DNA from: Leptobrachium leishanense | Lineage: Eukaryota; Chordata; Amphibia; Anura; Megophryidae | DNA length: 64,000 nt | NCBI GenBank assembly: GCA_009667805.1 | Contig: CM019064.1 | Location: forward strand, 78,986,400 to 79,050,399 | Direction of reading: 5' to 3' | Part shown: positions 1-11,300 of the stretch, in pieces | Layout of the letters: every line of letters begins with the position of its first letter | Position numbering within the stretch: position 1 is the first letter of the stretch | Notes under the pieces: generated by a model | What the model was told of the DNA's origin: nothing | Databases searched by the model: none | What the model saw: only the letters and a program-made list of their open reading frames with translations | Program-made: the position numbers and the translations under genes

Positions 1-475
1 ATGTCGGCAGATAAGAACCTTTCGGCCCATCTAGTCTGCCCAATTACATGGATACTTTACCTGGATTTATCTTTTGTTTAGGATAGCCTTATGCCTATCC
101 CATGCCTGCTTAAATTCAATTACTGTTTTGGCCTCTACCACTTCAACTGGAAGGCTGTTCCATGTATCCACCACCCTCTCAGTAAAATAATGCTTCCTGA
201 TGTTACGTTTAAACCTTTGCCCCTCTAATCTAATACTATGTCCTCTTGTTTTGCTACTTTGTTTCCGTTTAAATATTTATTCCGTTTAATTATCTTGCAC
301 TTATCCACATTAAAACCCAATTGCCACAGCTCCGACCATTTTTTTAGTTTACCTAAATCATTTGTCATTTGGCTGATCCCTCCAGGAACGTCAACCCTGC
401 TGCAAATCTTTGTCTCATCAGCAAAAAGACATACTTTACCATTAATACCTTCTGCAATACCATTTACATTATATA
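1..475 (-). pseudogene. LINE fragment (CR1/L2-type), reverse transcriptase to 3' end
   Basis: Read on the minus strand, positions 509-225 encode the palm/thumb part of a non-LTR reverse transcriptase. FADETK stands in for the usual FADDTK catalytic box, followed by a segment like the common 'LQNDLDKLKKWSEKWQLxFNVDKCK' thumb region (here KKWSELWQLGFNVDKCK). The catalytic second Asp reads as Glu, so the copy is dead. Further left the same strand runs into the 3' part of the ORF and the 3' UTR. That part matches the plus-strand piece at 10,660-10,849 almost word for word, so both belong to one family. The right edge is cut by the Tc1-like fragment starting at 476, in the middle of the box preceding FADET. 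The fragment continues past the window's left edge. Confidence 0.8.
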
Positions 476-943
476 CAGGTGAAACTCTAAAAATTAGAAT
501 ATCTTTCAAAAGTTCATTTATTTCAGTAATGCAACTTAAAAGGTGAATTTAATATGAGATAGTTCAAGCAGTGATTTGTCATAATTGTGATGATTATGGC
601 TTACAGCTCATGAAAAGTTTAAAACCCCAAATCCACAATCTCAGAAAATTAGAATATTACATGCAATCAATAAAACAAGGATTGTACATAGAACAATATC
701 GGACCTCTGAAAAGTATAAGCATGCATAAGTACTCATTACTTGGTTTGGGCCCCTTTTGCAGCAATTACTGCCTCAATGCAGCAATGTGGCATGGAAGCT
801 ATCATCCTGTGGCACTGCTGAGGTGTTATGGAAGACCAGGATGCTTCAATAGCGGCCTTCAGCTCTTCTGCATTGTTCAGTCTCATGTCTCTCATCTTTC
901 TCCTTGGCAATGTCCCATAGATTCTCTATGGGGTTCAGGTCAG
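476..943 (-). mobile_element. Tc1/mariner-type transposon, truncated 3' end
   Basis: A TA dinucleotide at 474-475 is followed by a terminal inverted repeat beginning CAGGTGAAACTCTAAAAATT. About 470 bp of a Tc1-like 3' end follow. On the minus strand a short reading frame (from about 940) contains [14 protein letters not shown], the block around the third acidic residue of DDE transposases. The rest of the transposase and the other terminal repeat are missing. The break is at about 943, where the sequence changes without a gap to the TTAA-target element, sharing a few bases (GGC) at the joint. This looks like a deletion or recombination junction, not an insertion, because no target duplication is seen. 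Confidence 0.75.
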
Positions 944-1707
944 GCCTTGCGGCGTCGAAGTGCGGCCTAGCTCTGGTGGGGGCCGCCATCTTGGATGACG
1001 GCTCCACCCCGGGTCCCCCCTCATTGCCTGACGTCCTCACACATAGCTTGTTGACGTCAGATAGCCGGGGAACCCCTAGCTGCCTGGGGATTTCCCAAGG
1101 AAATCCCCTGGTGGAGATGGGGGGTTTGTTTGAACATGGCCTTTCGAATGATACCCAACATGACCAGGTATAAAGTAAAAATAAAATAATAAAAAATAAT
1201 AATAAAAAAACAATAAAAAAAATGTATTTTTGTGTGTGTTATTTTTATTAATGCAGCAATATTGTTCACATTTAAATTATAATGTGAACAACGATGCTGC
1301 ACTAATGATTTTTTTCTATGGGGTGCGTTTGCTAAAAATCACATAATTCCCCCCAAAAAAATTTAATAAATCCCCATTTCTAATTTTTGTACAAGCGCAC
1401 CCCATAGAAAATATAACCGCAAATGTTCATGTGATAAAAGGTGAAAAAAAAACACTTTATACGCTGCAGATGATTAAAAATTCAAATTTTATTGCATTTT
1501 TTGTTATAATATACAGGCAGGACATGACGTATACATATAAAAATGATATATTATGAATCTGCCGAGTCTGCCGGAAAGAACACTATAGAATATGTCTGGG
1601 TCGTATAATAAAATGTGGCTTCAAATCGCGTTTAAACATGATGAGCGAAAGCGGTAAAAATGAGCTCAGCACACAGCGGTGAAATGCCTCAGCAGTGAAA
1701 GGGTTAA
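944..1707. mobile_element. TTAA-target DNA transposon MITE (piggyBac/Kolobok-like), copy 1, left end missing
   Basis: This is the right-hand part of the element found complete at 9,296-10,916 and 37,955-39,211. It keeps the decayed hairpins (GCCGCCATCTTGGATG near 990; GGGGATTTCCCAAGG near 1,086), the A/T-rich middle, and the inverted pair GTTCACATTT..AATGTGAAC. It also keeps the right terminus TCAGCAGTGAAAGGG followed by TTAA. The left third was lost at the junction with the Tc1 fragment at about 943. No transposase is encoded. The superfamily call rests only on TTAA flanks and terminal inverted repeats. Confidence 0.7.
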
Positions 1708-2106
1708 GATGAACATACCCACCTTTTCTCCCTTGGTGTGCACTGCTCCTCTCCGTCAGTCCAGGGCTTCCGAAATGTGTAAGTCCCTGAAGCTTTTCTA
1801 CACAATTTGCGTATCTATGCAAAATGTGTTGCATAGGATATGCAAAATGCACATCATTCAGAAGTGGCGCACTTTTTTACACAAATTCCAAACTACCTGT
1901 GCAGAACTATCGATTGGAGCTGCACCCACATGTGGAGAGCCAATCCAGCTGCCTCCCTCAGGACACTCACTGTTGTGGGCGGTCTGAGAAAAGATAATGT
2001 CAGCAAGCAGAGTGTGCTGACATCCCAAGTGACCGATCTGGTGTTCTGTCAAAAAAAAGCAATTTGTCAAAATGAGCAATCACGTCACATCCGAGCTCTC
2101 CAGTGC
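1708..2106. other. Unassigned sequence between repeats
   Basis: About 400 bp with no motif, terminal repeat or reading frame that I can assign. It separates the TTAA element from the 5'-truncated L2 LINE. Confidence 0.5.
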
Positions 2107-4815
2107 ACTCCCTCTCTGACATATCTCAAATCCTTAATAACCTAGTCGCCCAAAACCAAAAAAGTGAAATGCTGGTCCTCGGCGATTTTAATACAGATTG
2201 GCTAAATCCTAAAAACAATAAACACTGCTCACTGTTTAAAACTTTGCAGCTAACTCAATTAATCTCCTCCCCCACTCGCATTAATATGAAAAGCCCTAAC
2301 CACACCTTGCTGGACTGGATTCTCTCCTCATCTCCTGATCGAATACAGGAGGCAGGTGTTCTCGCTAATAGCTTTAGTGACCATTGTCTAGTGTACTGCA
2401 TGCGCAAAATAAAGGCCATGAAATCTCCCCCAAAGGTAATAACCACCAGGTCTTTCAAGAAATTTATTCTTGAATCCTTCCTAAGTGATCTCAAACAGCT
2501 CCCCTGGTACAGACTAAACCTAATCCCAGACCTAGACTGTGCAATTGAATACTTTCAGTCTGAGCTCCTGCAAGTCTGGAATTCCCATGCCCCGCTGCGT
2601 AAAGTGCAAGTAAAAGGGACCCATCTCCCCTGGGTTACAGCTGATCTTACACTAATGTACCAGCTTAGAGATTCACTGTGGTCAAATTTCAAGAGTACTG
2701 GTTCAATGAACGATCACTAAAAAATACCGAAAATGCCGGAATGAATGCACAAAACAAACAAAAATGGCTAAAGCCCATTACTTCAATGAAAATCTAAACA
2801 ATAACATATGAAACCCTAGAAACTTTTGGAGAACCATAAGTAATATACAAGCACCCCCAGTCCACTCCCAGCCGGCTGCTGTCAAAGTAAACAACCAAAC
2901 CCTGCAACACCCCCTAGATGTAGCAAATGCCTTTAATGGTTATTTTGTTGGATGCGCCACCACTTTGATTGCCAAGCTAGGAAATAACATGCAATCAGAA
3001 AGGCCTCATGCAGGTCAGGCCCTTTCAACTGTGCAAAGTCCCTGTATCAGACAGGAATTCAGTTTTAGACCAGTGCCTGTCAGTGTCGTTAATAAACTTC
3101 TCCGTAAGCAAAAAATGAAATACCAGTCTGGACCTGATCAAATACCAGCAATGCTGCTGAAAATCAGTGCACCGGCAATTGCAAATCCTGTCGCAACCCT
3201 AATCAATGAATCACTCGCGACTGGATACATACCCAAACTCTGGAAGACTGCGAGAGTGGTACCTATCCATAAAAGTGGTGACGGTACTTTGGTATCCAAC
3301 TACCGTCCGATATCGTTGCTCCCTGTAATGTCAAAAATTTTGGAAAAATGCGTCTACACACAATTACGTGATTATTATCAATATTGGAACTACTTAACCC
3401 CAGATCAATCCGGCTTTCGTCCAAATCACTCAACTACAACCGCCCTTTTAAAAGTCTGAAATGATATCCAAGCTGGGATGGAACAAGGAAACCTAACTGG
3501 AGCCATCTTCCTCGATTTTGCCAAGGCCTTTGACACAGTAGACCATGCCATCTTGTTAGAAAAACTTAAAAACTCTGGCATTGGTGATCGCACGCTAACC
3601 TGGTTTCAATCATATGTATCCGACCGATCACAATGTGCATCAATTTCTGGCAGCTCCTCCCTTCCCCTCCCTGTCACTTGCGGTGTACCCCAAGGCTCAA
3701 TACTAGGCCCCCTGCTATTCACAATATTCATAAATGATCTGCCCAACGTCTGCAAAGCCTCAATTGTACATATGTATGCAGACGACACCGTAATCTATAC
3801 CAGCAAACCAAATCTCCGGCAGCTGGAAGCCGTGCTGCAAGAACAATTCAAGGAGGTAGAAAAGTGGATCAAACACAACAAACTTTTTTTAAATAATGAC
3901 AAAACTGTAACGATGCTCTTTGGAACAAAACCTAAACTACACAAATTGCAAAATCCCCACTTATGTGTTGGGACAAAATCAAATGGCACGCTGACCACAG
4001 TCACTTCTCTCAAAGTATGTGGTTGGACCCTAATCTATCCTTTGGCCCACACATCGAAAAACTCTCATCTAAACTTTACCCCAAACTAGGTGCCCTGTAC
4101 AGAAACAAATCCTGCCTGAGCCCCGCGGTAAGAAAGCAGATTGTACAACAAATGCTTATGCCGGCTATTGAATACGGAGATGTAGTGTACGCAGCCGCCC
4201 CTCAAACACATCTTCAGAAACTTACTACATTGTATAACTCATTCTGCCGCTTTGCATTACAATGTAACTACATGACTCACCATTGTGACATGTTAAAAGA
4301 GCTAAACTGGCCATCGCTGGAGTCTAAACGCACCCTTCACCTTTCCAGCCTGGTGTTTAAGAGCTTTTCTGGGAAGCTGCCACCCTATCTGAATAGACTG
4401 CTTCCCCAGCAGCTCTCTCATCCTATAACCTCCGATCCAGGACCAGCACCTTACTTGCAATACCACAATACAAAAAGACAGTGGCTCGGTCCTCATTTTC
4501 TACAGAGCACCACAGTTATGGAATAACCTCCCAGACACCATCAAATCTTCCCCCAGTCTTAAGTCACTCAAGAGCTCCTTACTAACATACCTCAATACAG
4601 AATGCACCTGTAAACATGTAACATAATGACTATTTCCTACATATTTATTTTCTGTTAATCTGTATATTTGTGTTGTTTTTTAATATCTTGCATTGTATTA
4701 CTTTGTATTTCTGTAACTGTAACACTTCAATGTTCTTGAACCCAGGACATACTTGAAAACGAGAGAAATCTCAATGTATCCTTCCTGGTAAAATCCTTTA
4801 TAAATAAATAAATAA
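2107..4815 (+). pseudogene. L2-clade LINE, 5'-truncated ORF2 (endonuclease + reverse transcriptase)
   Basis: The sequence opens inside the AP endonuclease: LVLGDFNTDW (metal-binding GDFN box) at about 2,170, then a SFSDHCLV block (catalytic SDH) at about 2,370. The reverse transcriptase follows from about 2,965. It has YRPISLLPVMSK, an in-frame TGA at 3,457-3,459, DFAKAFDTVDHAILL, GVPQGSILGPLLF and the catalytic box MYADDTVIY at about 3,770. A frameshift near 4,015 moves the C-terminal part into another frame, ending near 4,526 with the usual L2 tail region (KLPPYLNRLLP). A further break lies between 2,720 and 2,965. The 3' UTR ends in (AAAT)n at 4,800-4,815. At least three lesions make it non-functional. 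The last ~55 bp are shared with the SINE tail at 37,347-37,402. Confidence 0.88.
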
Positions 4816-5229
4816 ATCCAGTGACATAACCTAAGGTCATTTTCAAAAAGAATTTCATGGATTGTGCGCGCACACTTAACTCCAAGCCATTGGATAAATG
4901 TGCGTCAACAATAAAGCTGTGGAATTCTCTGCCTGTTGAGGTGGTTGGATCAGAGACTGTACAGACTTTTAAAAACGACTGGATGATTTCCGGCAGACAC
5001 AGAATATTAAGGGTTATAATATTTAAGTTGTGGGTAAAAGCTTCTTGATCCAAGGAGAAATCTGACTGCCATTCTGGGGTCAAGAAGGATTTTTTTCCCA
5101 GTGTGTTACATATTGGCGAGCATTTCAGACTGGGTTTTTTGCCTTCTTTTGGATCAACAGCAGTAGTTGATATATGAGAGGCTGAACCCGATGGATGCAT
5201 GTCTTTTTTCAGCCTATGTAACTATATGT
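4816..5229 (+). pseudogene. LINE 3' end (CR1/Rex1-like), separate family
   Basis: The plus strand encodes STIKLWNSLPVEVVGSETVQ near 4,905-4,965, the conserved block near the C-terminus of CR1-group ORF2 proteins. A degenerate 3' tail follows, with FFPSV, GFLPSFGSTAVVDI and DGCMSFFSLCNYMS readable in shifted frames. It ends at TTTCAGCCTATGTAACTATA, a typical LINE 3' terminus. Its C-terminal block resembles the family at 10,660 but the 3' UTR is unrelated, so it is a different family. No target duplication was found. Confidence 0.7.
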
Positions 5230-5380
5230 CACAAATAAACACTCGCTCCATCAAATTCAGCAATTTGCTGATAAGAGCATGCGTTTCCACCATCGATTTA
5301 GAAACTGGATCCTATTTACATGAGCGCTATTTATGGGGGACGCAAATTGCTGATTTTGATAGAGTGAGTGTTTATTTGTG
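5230..5380. mobile_element. Small hairpin MITE (151 bp)
   Basis: The two ends form an inverted repeat of about 38 bp. The left end reads CACAAATAAACACTC and the right end is its complement, with about three mismatches over the whole arm. The interior is about 75 bp. No transposase is present. Possible 3-bp flanks ATG/ATG are too short to settle the superfamily. Confidence 0.7.
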
Positions 5381-5689
5381 ATGCACGTGTATCCGAAGGC
5401 ACGGAGGTTTGTGCACGCATGCGCACTCCGTGCAATTTGGGAAAATGAGCGAATGTCACGTCCCTGAATGTCGTGATTGCACTTTTTGACAGAACATCAG
5501 CAGCCAGGAAGTTCAAAATCCCGACTGGTGGGGCGCGTGTGGGTGAGGAAACGCTGCTTCAGACAGCGTTTCTGCCACTAGGGAGGTCCATGATCCACCT
5601 CAAGGACGATGTTAAAGAATTTAAATTTAGGTCCGGCCCAAGACATTGTGCGGTCTTGGTCCAAGAAGGAATTGCTGCCCCACCCCAAA
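5381..5689. other. Unassigned sequence left of the satellite
   Basis: GC-balanced sequence with a short inverted repeat near 5,400-5,445 (GCACGGAG / CTCCGTGC) and another around 5,555-5,575 (AACGCTG..CAGCGTT). I cannot assign it to a family. It may be the head of whatever element carried the satellite that follows. Confidence 0.4.
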
Positions 5690-5972
5690 ACAAAACATAC
5701 CCACATATTTCAAAGAGCTCCAGAGATATAAAATTCCCAGTAATGTGCGGTGTGTATGAGCGTATCACAGAGCTCCACAGCAATAAAACTCCCAGTAATG
5801 TGCAGTGTGTATGAGCGCATCACAGAATTCCACAGCAATAAAACTCCCAGTACTGTGCAGTGTGTATGCGTGTATCACAGAATTCCAAAGCAATAAAACT
5901 CCCAGTAATACGCGGTGTGTATGAGTGTATCACAGAGATCCAAAGCAAAAAAACTTGCAGTAATGTGAGCAG
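5690..5972 (+). repeat. 52-58-bp satellite, array A
   Basis: About five tandem units with the consensus core GAGCTCCACAGCAATAAAAC, TCCCAGTAATGTGCGGTGTG, TATGAGCGTATCACA. The same unit, in either orientation, recurs at 6,706-7,206, 11,647-12,041, 12,705-13,370, 13,460-13,770, 15,204-15,263, 16,620-17,110 and 55,900-56,235. The array stops abruptly at 5,972 and the next unit phase resumes at 15,204, which suggests that something was inserted between. Confidence 0.9.
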
Positions 5973-6494
5973 GCATGTTTCTTGGCCTAGGCTGACTAGG
6001 CCTAGGCCTAGGGCGGCACTTTTCCAGGGCGGCAAAGAAAACGGCCTCCGCAGTAAAAACGCCGCCCTGCAGTGTCGCTCGGTGTGACCGCCGGCTGCCG
6101 GTTTGTTTATCCCCGGCGGCCGCAATCAGAACGTGCCTCCTGACTCGAGTCCTCAATGCAGCTGTGTGCCTCCCACATTGTAGCCACCAGCACGGCATGC
6201 TGCATTGGCGCCGCCCCTACATTCACGTGACCACGTCACGTGTTACGTAGCGGCAGAGGAGGACAAAAGGGGTACGGTGGAGTCTGGCTGCAACAAGGAG
6301 CCTGCGTTAAGGACTTGGAGCCAGAGGCTGGCCTGGAGGAGCGGATGGAGAACAGAGGCTGGTGGCGGTGGCAGCGAGACCAATTTGGAGCGGTTATGCT
6401 GGTGGTGAGTGATGACTCACTCACCCACTGACTGTGTGTTTGACAACATTGTGAAAAGTGGGGGAACTTGCAAGATAAATGTGGGGGGAACAGG

Positions 6495-6705
6495 CAGGCA
6501 GCCCCCTCACTTTATTCTCTGGCCCCCCCAACAGCAGGCAGCCCACTCTCACTTAACCCCCCTGCAGCAGCCAGCCCCCTAACTATAACTCCCCCACAGC
6601 AGGGCCCCCCTATTATAATCCCCCACAGCAGGCAGCACCCCCTCAATATAATCCCCTCACTATAATCCCCCACAGCAGGCAGCTCCCCTCACTATAATCC
6701 CCCTC
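6495..6705. repeat. Pro-rich-looking minisatellite (~30-36-bp units)
   Basis: Repeated CCCCCACAGCAGGCAGCCCC and CTCACTATAATCC modules, about six irregular units. It leads straight into the inverted satellite array at 6,706. Reading frames across it are by-products of the repetition. Confidence 0.75.
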
Positions 6706-7206
6706 AAAAAGCACACGTTTCTGTGGGTTTATTGCTTTGTTGCTCTGATATGCTCATAGACCGCGCACGTTTCTGTGGGTTTGTTGCTGTGTTGCTCTGA
6801 TACACTCATACACAGCGCACGTTGCTGTGTTGCTCTGAAACGCTCATACACAGTGCACATTTCTGTGGGTTTATTGCTGTGTTCCTCTGATACGCTCATA
6901 CACAGCGCACGTTTCTGTGGGTTTATTGCGGGGGTTGCTCTGTGATAAACATACACAGCGCACGTTTCTGTGGGTTTATTGCTGTGTTGCTCTGATACGC
7001 TCATACACAGCGCATGTTTCTGTGGATTTATTGCTGTGTTGCTCTGATATGCTCATACTCAGCGCACGTTTCTGTGAGTTTATTGCTGTGTTGGTCTGAT
7101 ACGCTCATACCCAGCACACGTTTCTGTGGGTTTATTGCTGTGTTGCTCTGATACGCTCATACACAGCGCACATTTCTGTGGGTTTATTGCTGTGTTGCTC
7201 TGATAC
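6706..7206 (-). repeat. 52-bp satellite, array B (left remnant)
   Basis: About ten units in the orientation GCTCTGATACGCTCATACAC, AGCGCACGTTTCTGTGGG, TTTATTGCTGTGTT. Successive unit starts at 7,093, 7,145 and 7,197 give a 52-bp period. The array is cut at 7,206 by the LTR-type element and continues in phase at 11,647. Confidence 0.92.
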
Positions 7207-7277
7207 TGTAAGGGTCCTAGCCGCCGGCGCCGTAGAAAGCCTAAATCCAGCACCGCCTCGTAGTGCTGAGACTCATA

Positions 7278-7479
7278 CAGGGTTATTCAGAGAGCGTGAA
7301 AAGCAGGAGAATGACTGGAGAATGACTGGAGAATGAAAAATTCTTGGTCAAAATAGACTATTTGGAAAGTGAGATGAAAGGGAGAATTTTTCTCGTTTGG
7401 CTATTTTGACCTAGAATTTTTCATTCTCCAATAATTCTCCAGTCATTCTCCTGCTTTTCACGCTCTCTGAATAACCCTG
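7278..7479. mobile_element. Hairpin MITE with CAGGGTTATTCA ends, member 1
   Basis: A terminal inverted repeat of about 46 bp begins CAGGGTTATTCAGAGAGCGT and is matched perfectly at the right end. The interior contains TTGGTCAAAATAG and, inverted, CTATTTTGACCTAGAATTTT. Members 2 and 3 are at 56,756-57,597 and 59,075-59,246. No clear target duplication. Confidence 0.85.
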
Positions 7480-9295
7480 TTAGTCTTCTCAGGACTCTCC
7501 TCTGAAACACTCAGGTGTTGACTAATTCACCTGATGCTCCCTGCACAAAACCAGACCGCACCCAATTAACATTGCTTCTGAATTGTCTTGGTGTACGCAA
7601 AGCTGACAGGGAGCTACCACTTGTTCCTGTTATCTGCCTAGACCCTAACTGTTCTGTCTCCTCCAGTATTTCCTTCACTGTGCCTGCATCCCTGTCAGGG
7701 ATTATTATTCAATAAGAAATTTATACGAGACACAAATATCAATCATTTATATTTCCTAGAAATTCTCCTAAATTCTTTTAATTGTCTGTGTTTTGCTTTG
7801 AAGAATACACTAATCAATAATCGGATAAAAATATATATATTTATTACGTATACAAAAAAAGTTTCAAATCTCATATCATAAACAAAAATTTATAAACCAC
7901 AAAATCCATCAGCACATAGAAACTAGCTTCACAATATATGTATCTCCTGTTAGTAACTGCATATATGATTAATATCATTTACCTTATCAGTTAGTAACTA
8001 ATACACAAATGGTTAATAAACAATTCTGCTTAACGAAAAATGTAATTCCCAGCAAACCAATGTTTAACAAGCTAGATCTTGTAGAGATATATGTATCTCT
8101 CTATGCTACTTGGATCAACAAAAGATGAGCTATCACTTATTCTATTTTTAGAATGATAAGTAAAAAAACTTATTTAGTGAATCCTCCCCTAATATCGAGA
8201 ATTAAGCTTCTAATCTTCTGCTTTTTTTTTATTGTAGTTATATAATTCCTTGCCCATTATTTTATTGTAGTTATATATTCCTTGCCCCCTTCATATCTCT
8301 ATCTGTAGAATAGAAATATTTTAGATTTTGGATCTATCTGTTGCAAGAAATTCTCCAAATATATATCTAATTACATTAATCTGAATAAAAATAGCTTTCA
8401 TACATTACCTCCAATCTGGATTAAATGAGTTACTGCCTTGGAATATTATTTATGTAATATTGTTTTTGAAATATGTGAAAATTATCAATATCAGATAATC
8501 AATGCATGGGAGTTAGAGATTTGGTGTGAGTTAGAGATTTGGTGTGAAATTTTGAGTGCATCGTCCTGGGATGGTCTGCTAGCCTTGTATGTAAGTCTCT
8601 GAATGCCTCATGTCCTGGAATGGCTGACTGCATTGTCATATCTCCAATTATAGTCAATTTGACGTCATTGGCAATTTATTCATTATATTAAATAAAATAT
8701 TTACTATCCTCTAGAGGGCAGTGTTGCACTTCAGAATTAATTCCACCATTTAATTTATATATATCTTATTTCATGTCAAGAGGTCAATCTGACTCACAAA
8801 GACCTTCTATTTTCAATGTAGACTTTGAGTCTATCCTGCCAGAATAAATTTATGCCTCCACTCCTCTCAAACTGAGTAAATTCCGTTCTCTGTTAAAATC
8901 ACAGAATCTCTTCTTCAGTAATTATCTATTTACCAATTACACTCTCTACAATATAAATTGGAGCATCTATTTTCAACTGTAAATATAATAAAATATACCT
9001 TGATTATAAAAATATATTTCGTGAATATAATCATACATTTCTTTAACTTTTATTTTTCCTATACCCAAAGACAAAATATCTTTTTGTTTTCAAGACTTAA
9101 GACAAGTCAATAAATTTAAATGTGACATGTCTGGCACTTAGCTTTAGCATTATATCACACAAAGACATTTTAAGGTTCCCTCATGTCTGGTATTTCTAAA
9201 AAAATTTAGATTTCACCTAGCCGTGAACTATTTAAACAAAAATCTCTGTTCATTTCTAAAACTAGGGAAAATTTGAAAAAGAAAAAACTTTCTAT
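7480..9295. other. AT-rich unassigned interior of the LTR-type element
   Basis: 7,480-7,710 may be original LTR sequence. From 7,711 to 9,295 the DNA is very A/T-rich without frames longer than about 60 codons. A small direct duplication (AGTTAGAGATTTGGTGTG twice) lies at 8,512-8,548. I recognise no family. Confidence 0.5.
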
Positions 9296-9920
9296 TTAAC
9301 CACTTCAATGCGGAGGACGCGCTGAGCGCGTCCTCCGCATTACTGCTGGTATGCGGAGGACGCGCTGAGCGCGTCCTCCCATTGGGGTCAGCGTTCGGCC
9401 GGGTTCCGGCCGATCGCTGGCCCCCCCGGTGCGGGCTGACATCCTCGATGTCAGCCCGGCATCCGGAACCGCAGCCGCTAAAATTAGGTGTCATCGCGGC
9501 AGCGCGATGACACCTAATTCAGGCGCCCCCCCCCCGCATGTGCGGAGGAGGCGCCTGAAAGGGAGGGGGGGAGGTCCTTTGGACCGCTCTCCCTCCCGAT
9601 TGGCGGCGTTGCGGGGGTTAACCAAGGCACCATTTGGAAGGGCACAGCCTGCCCTTCCAAATGGTGCCTGGCATTAACCCCTGGGGAGCTGGATCGCGAA
9701 TCGGCGCTGAAAGCGCCGGTTCGCGATCCTTTCCCGGAGCTGGCCGACATCTTGGATGTCGGCCAAGCCTCCGGGAACTCCCCCTGAGGACTGGCGTCAT
9801 CGTGCGTAGCACGATGACGCCAGTTCCTAGAGTTAACCCCTAACTGCCACCAACGGTGGAGATAGGGAGTTCCAATGAACTCCCTATCTCCCGATCTGTG
9901 GCAGCTAGGGGTTAATGTTT

Positions 9921-10098
9921 GTGAAAAATTGTGCCCGAATGCAAACCCAAGGTGGATAATGGAGTGGGGGTCTCTTGCTCCACAGCCCCAACAGTCAAAA
10001 GTAAATAAAGAAACTCCAGAGTCCACGATAAATTTCAATGGATTTAATCCAACAACAGGAAAAAAGGCAACGTTTCGACCATGACTGGTCTTTGTCAA
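9921..10098 (-). mobile_element. 178-nt retroposed fragment starting at a hammerhead-like motif
   Basis: It is flanked by a perfect 13-bp duplication, GGGGTTAATGTTT, at 9,908-9,920 and 10,099-10,111. The neighbouring TTAA copy at 38,575-38,600 lacks the insert. On the minus strand the insert begins exactly at TTGACAAAGACC, then AGTCAT, then GGTCGAAACGTTG. This is a 4-bp stem (GACC/GGTC) framed by a TGAnnAA box and GAAA, the layout of a hammerhead ribozyme core. Penelope-like elements are known to carry hammerhead motifs, so this may be a Penelope-type terminus. That assignment is tentative. Confidence 0.6.
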
Positions 10099-10659
10099 GG
10101 GGTTAATGTTTGGTATGGTTGGATCGGCCAGAGCATGGCCGTTCCAACGATACCAAACACCAATGTGAAAAAAGTTTTTTAAAAAAAATTAAAATTAAAA
10201 TTAAAAATAAAAATATATTTTAAAAAAAAATTATAAAAAAAAAAATAAACATTTTTTTTTCTTTTTTTTGGTTCGTTAATGCAGCAATATTGTTCCAATT
10301 TCAATTATAATGTGAACAATGATGCTGCACTAACGATTTTTGTATGCGGTGCGTTTGTTAAAAATCGCGTAATTTTCCCCCAAAAAAAATGTAACGAGAT
10401 TTTTTTAACAAGCGCACCCCATACAAAATATAACCGCAATTGCTTGCATGTTAAAATGTGAAAAAAAACACTTTACACGTTGTAAATTATTGAAAATACA
10501 TATTTTATTGCATTTTTTGTTATAATATACAGACATGACATAACGTATACATATAATAATGACATATTATGAATCTACCGAGTCTGACGGAAAGAACGAT
10601 AAATAATATGTCTGGGTAATATACTAAAATAAGCCTTCAAAACACGTTTAAACATGATG

Positions 10660-10849
10660 GATACATGGAACAGTCTTCCAGTAGAAGTGGTAGAGGCCAA
10701 AACAGTGATTGAATTTAAGCAGGCATGGGATAGGCATAAGGCTATCCTAAACAAAAGATAAATCCAGGTAAAGTATCCATGTAATTGGGCAGACTAGATG
10801 GGCCGAAAGGTTCTTATCTGCCGACATTTTTCTATGTTTCTACGTTTCT
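10660..10849 (+). pseudogene. LINE 3' end, same family as 1-475
   Basis: Reads MDTWNSLPVEVVEAKTVIE then FKQAWDRHKAILNKR and stop, followed by a short 3' UTR ending TCTATGTTTCTACGTTTCT. It interrupts the TTAA element cleanly: copy 1 and copy 3 read AAACATGATGAGCGAAAGCG, whereas here the insert sits between CATGATG and ATGAGC, with ATG duplicated. It is a 5'-truncated insertion of only 190 bp. Confidence 0.85.
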
Positions 10850-10969
10850 ATGAGCAAAACCGGTAAAAATGACCTCAGCACAGAGGTGTGAAAAGCCTCA
10901 GCAGCGAAAGGGTTAAAACAAAATGGCTACAGGCATCCATTTTAATTTTTCCTTTCCAATATACCTGAC

Positions 10970-11300
10970 ATCCCGCAGAATCCTCAGAGTCCGCTGCCCT
11001 GCATCCCGCAGAATCCTCATAGTCTGCTGCCCTGCATCCTGCAGAATCCTCAGAGTCCGCTGCCCTGCATCCCGCAGAACCTTCAGAGTCCGCTGCCCTG
11101 CATCACGCAGAATCCTCAGTCTGCTGCCCTGCATCCTGCAGAATCCTCAGAGTCTGCTGCCCTGCATCCCGCAGAATCCTCATAGTCCGCTGCTCTGCAT
11201 CCCGCAGTACCTTCAGAGTCCGCTGCCCTGCATCCCGCAGAATCTTCAGAGTCCGCTGCCCTGCATTCCCAGAACCCTCTGCCTTCCCAGGACCCTCTGC
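10970..11300. repeat. 33-bp minisatellite inside the LTR-type element, copy 1
   Basis: About nine units with the core CTGCCCTGCATCCCGCAG and AATCCTCAGAGTCCG. It is the reverse complement of the 33-bp unit at 31,858-32,350. The unit length is a multiple of three, which explains the long repetitive reading frames here. Confidence 0.9.

Larger units (their letters stand above)
9296..10916. mobile_element. TTAA-target DNA transposon MITE, copy 2 (hairpin chain)
   Basis: It is bounded by TTAA at 9,296-9,299 and 10,913-10,916, with the right terminus CAGCAGCGAAAGGG. Between 9,308 and 9,890 it is a chain of hairpins: 9,308-9,340 (16-bp perfect arms, 1-nt loop), 9,351-9,382, 9,433-9,457 (11 bp), 9,482-9,519 (17 bp), 9,625-9,669 (20 bp perfect, 5-nt loop), 9,691-9,729, 9,742-9,764 (10 bp), 9,790-9,824 (16 bp perfect) and 9,859-9,890 (14 bp perfect). 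An A/T-rich half without transposase follows. Two retroposed fragments (9,921-10,098 and 10,660-10,849) are nested in it. TTAA targeting is shared by piggyBac and Kolobok; I cannot decide between them. Confidence 0.85.
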
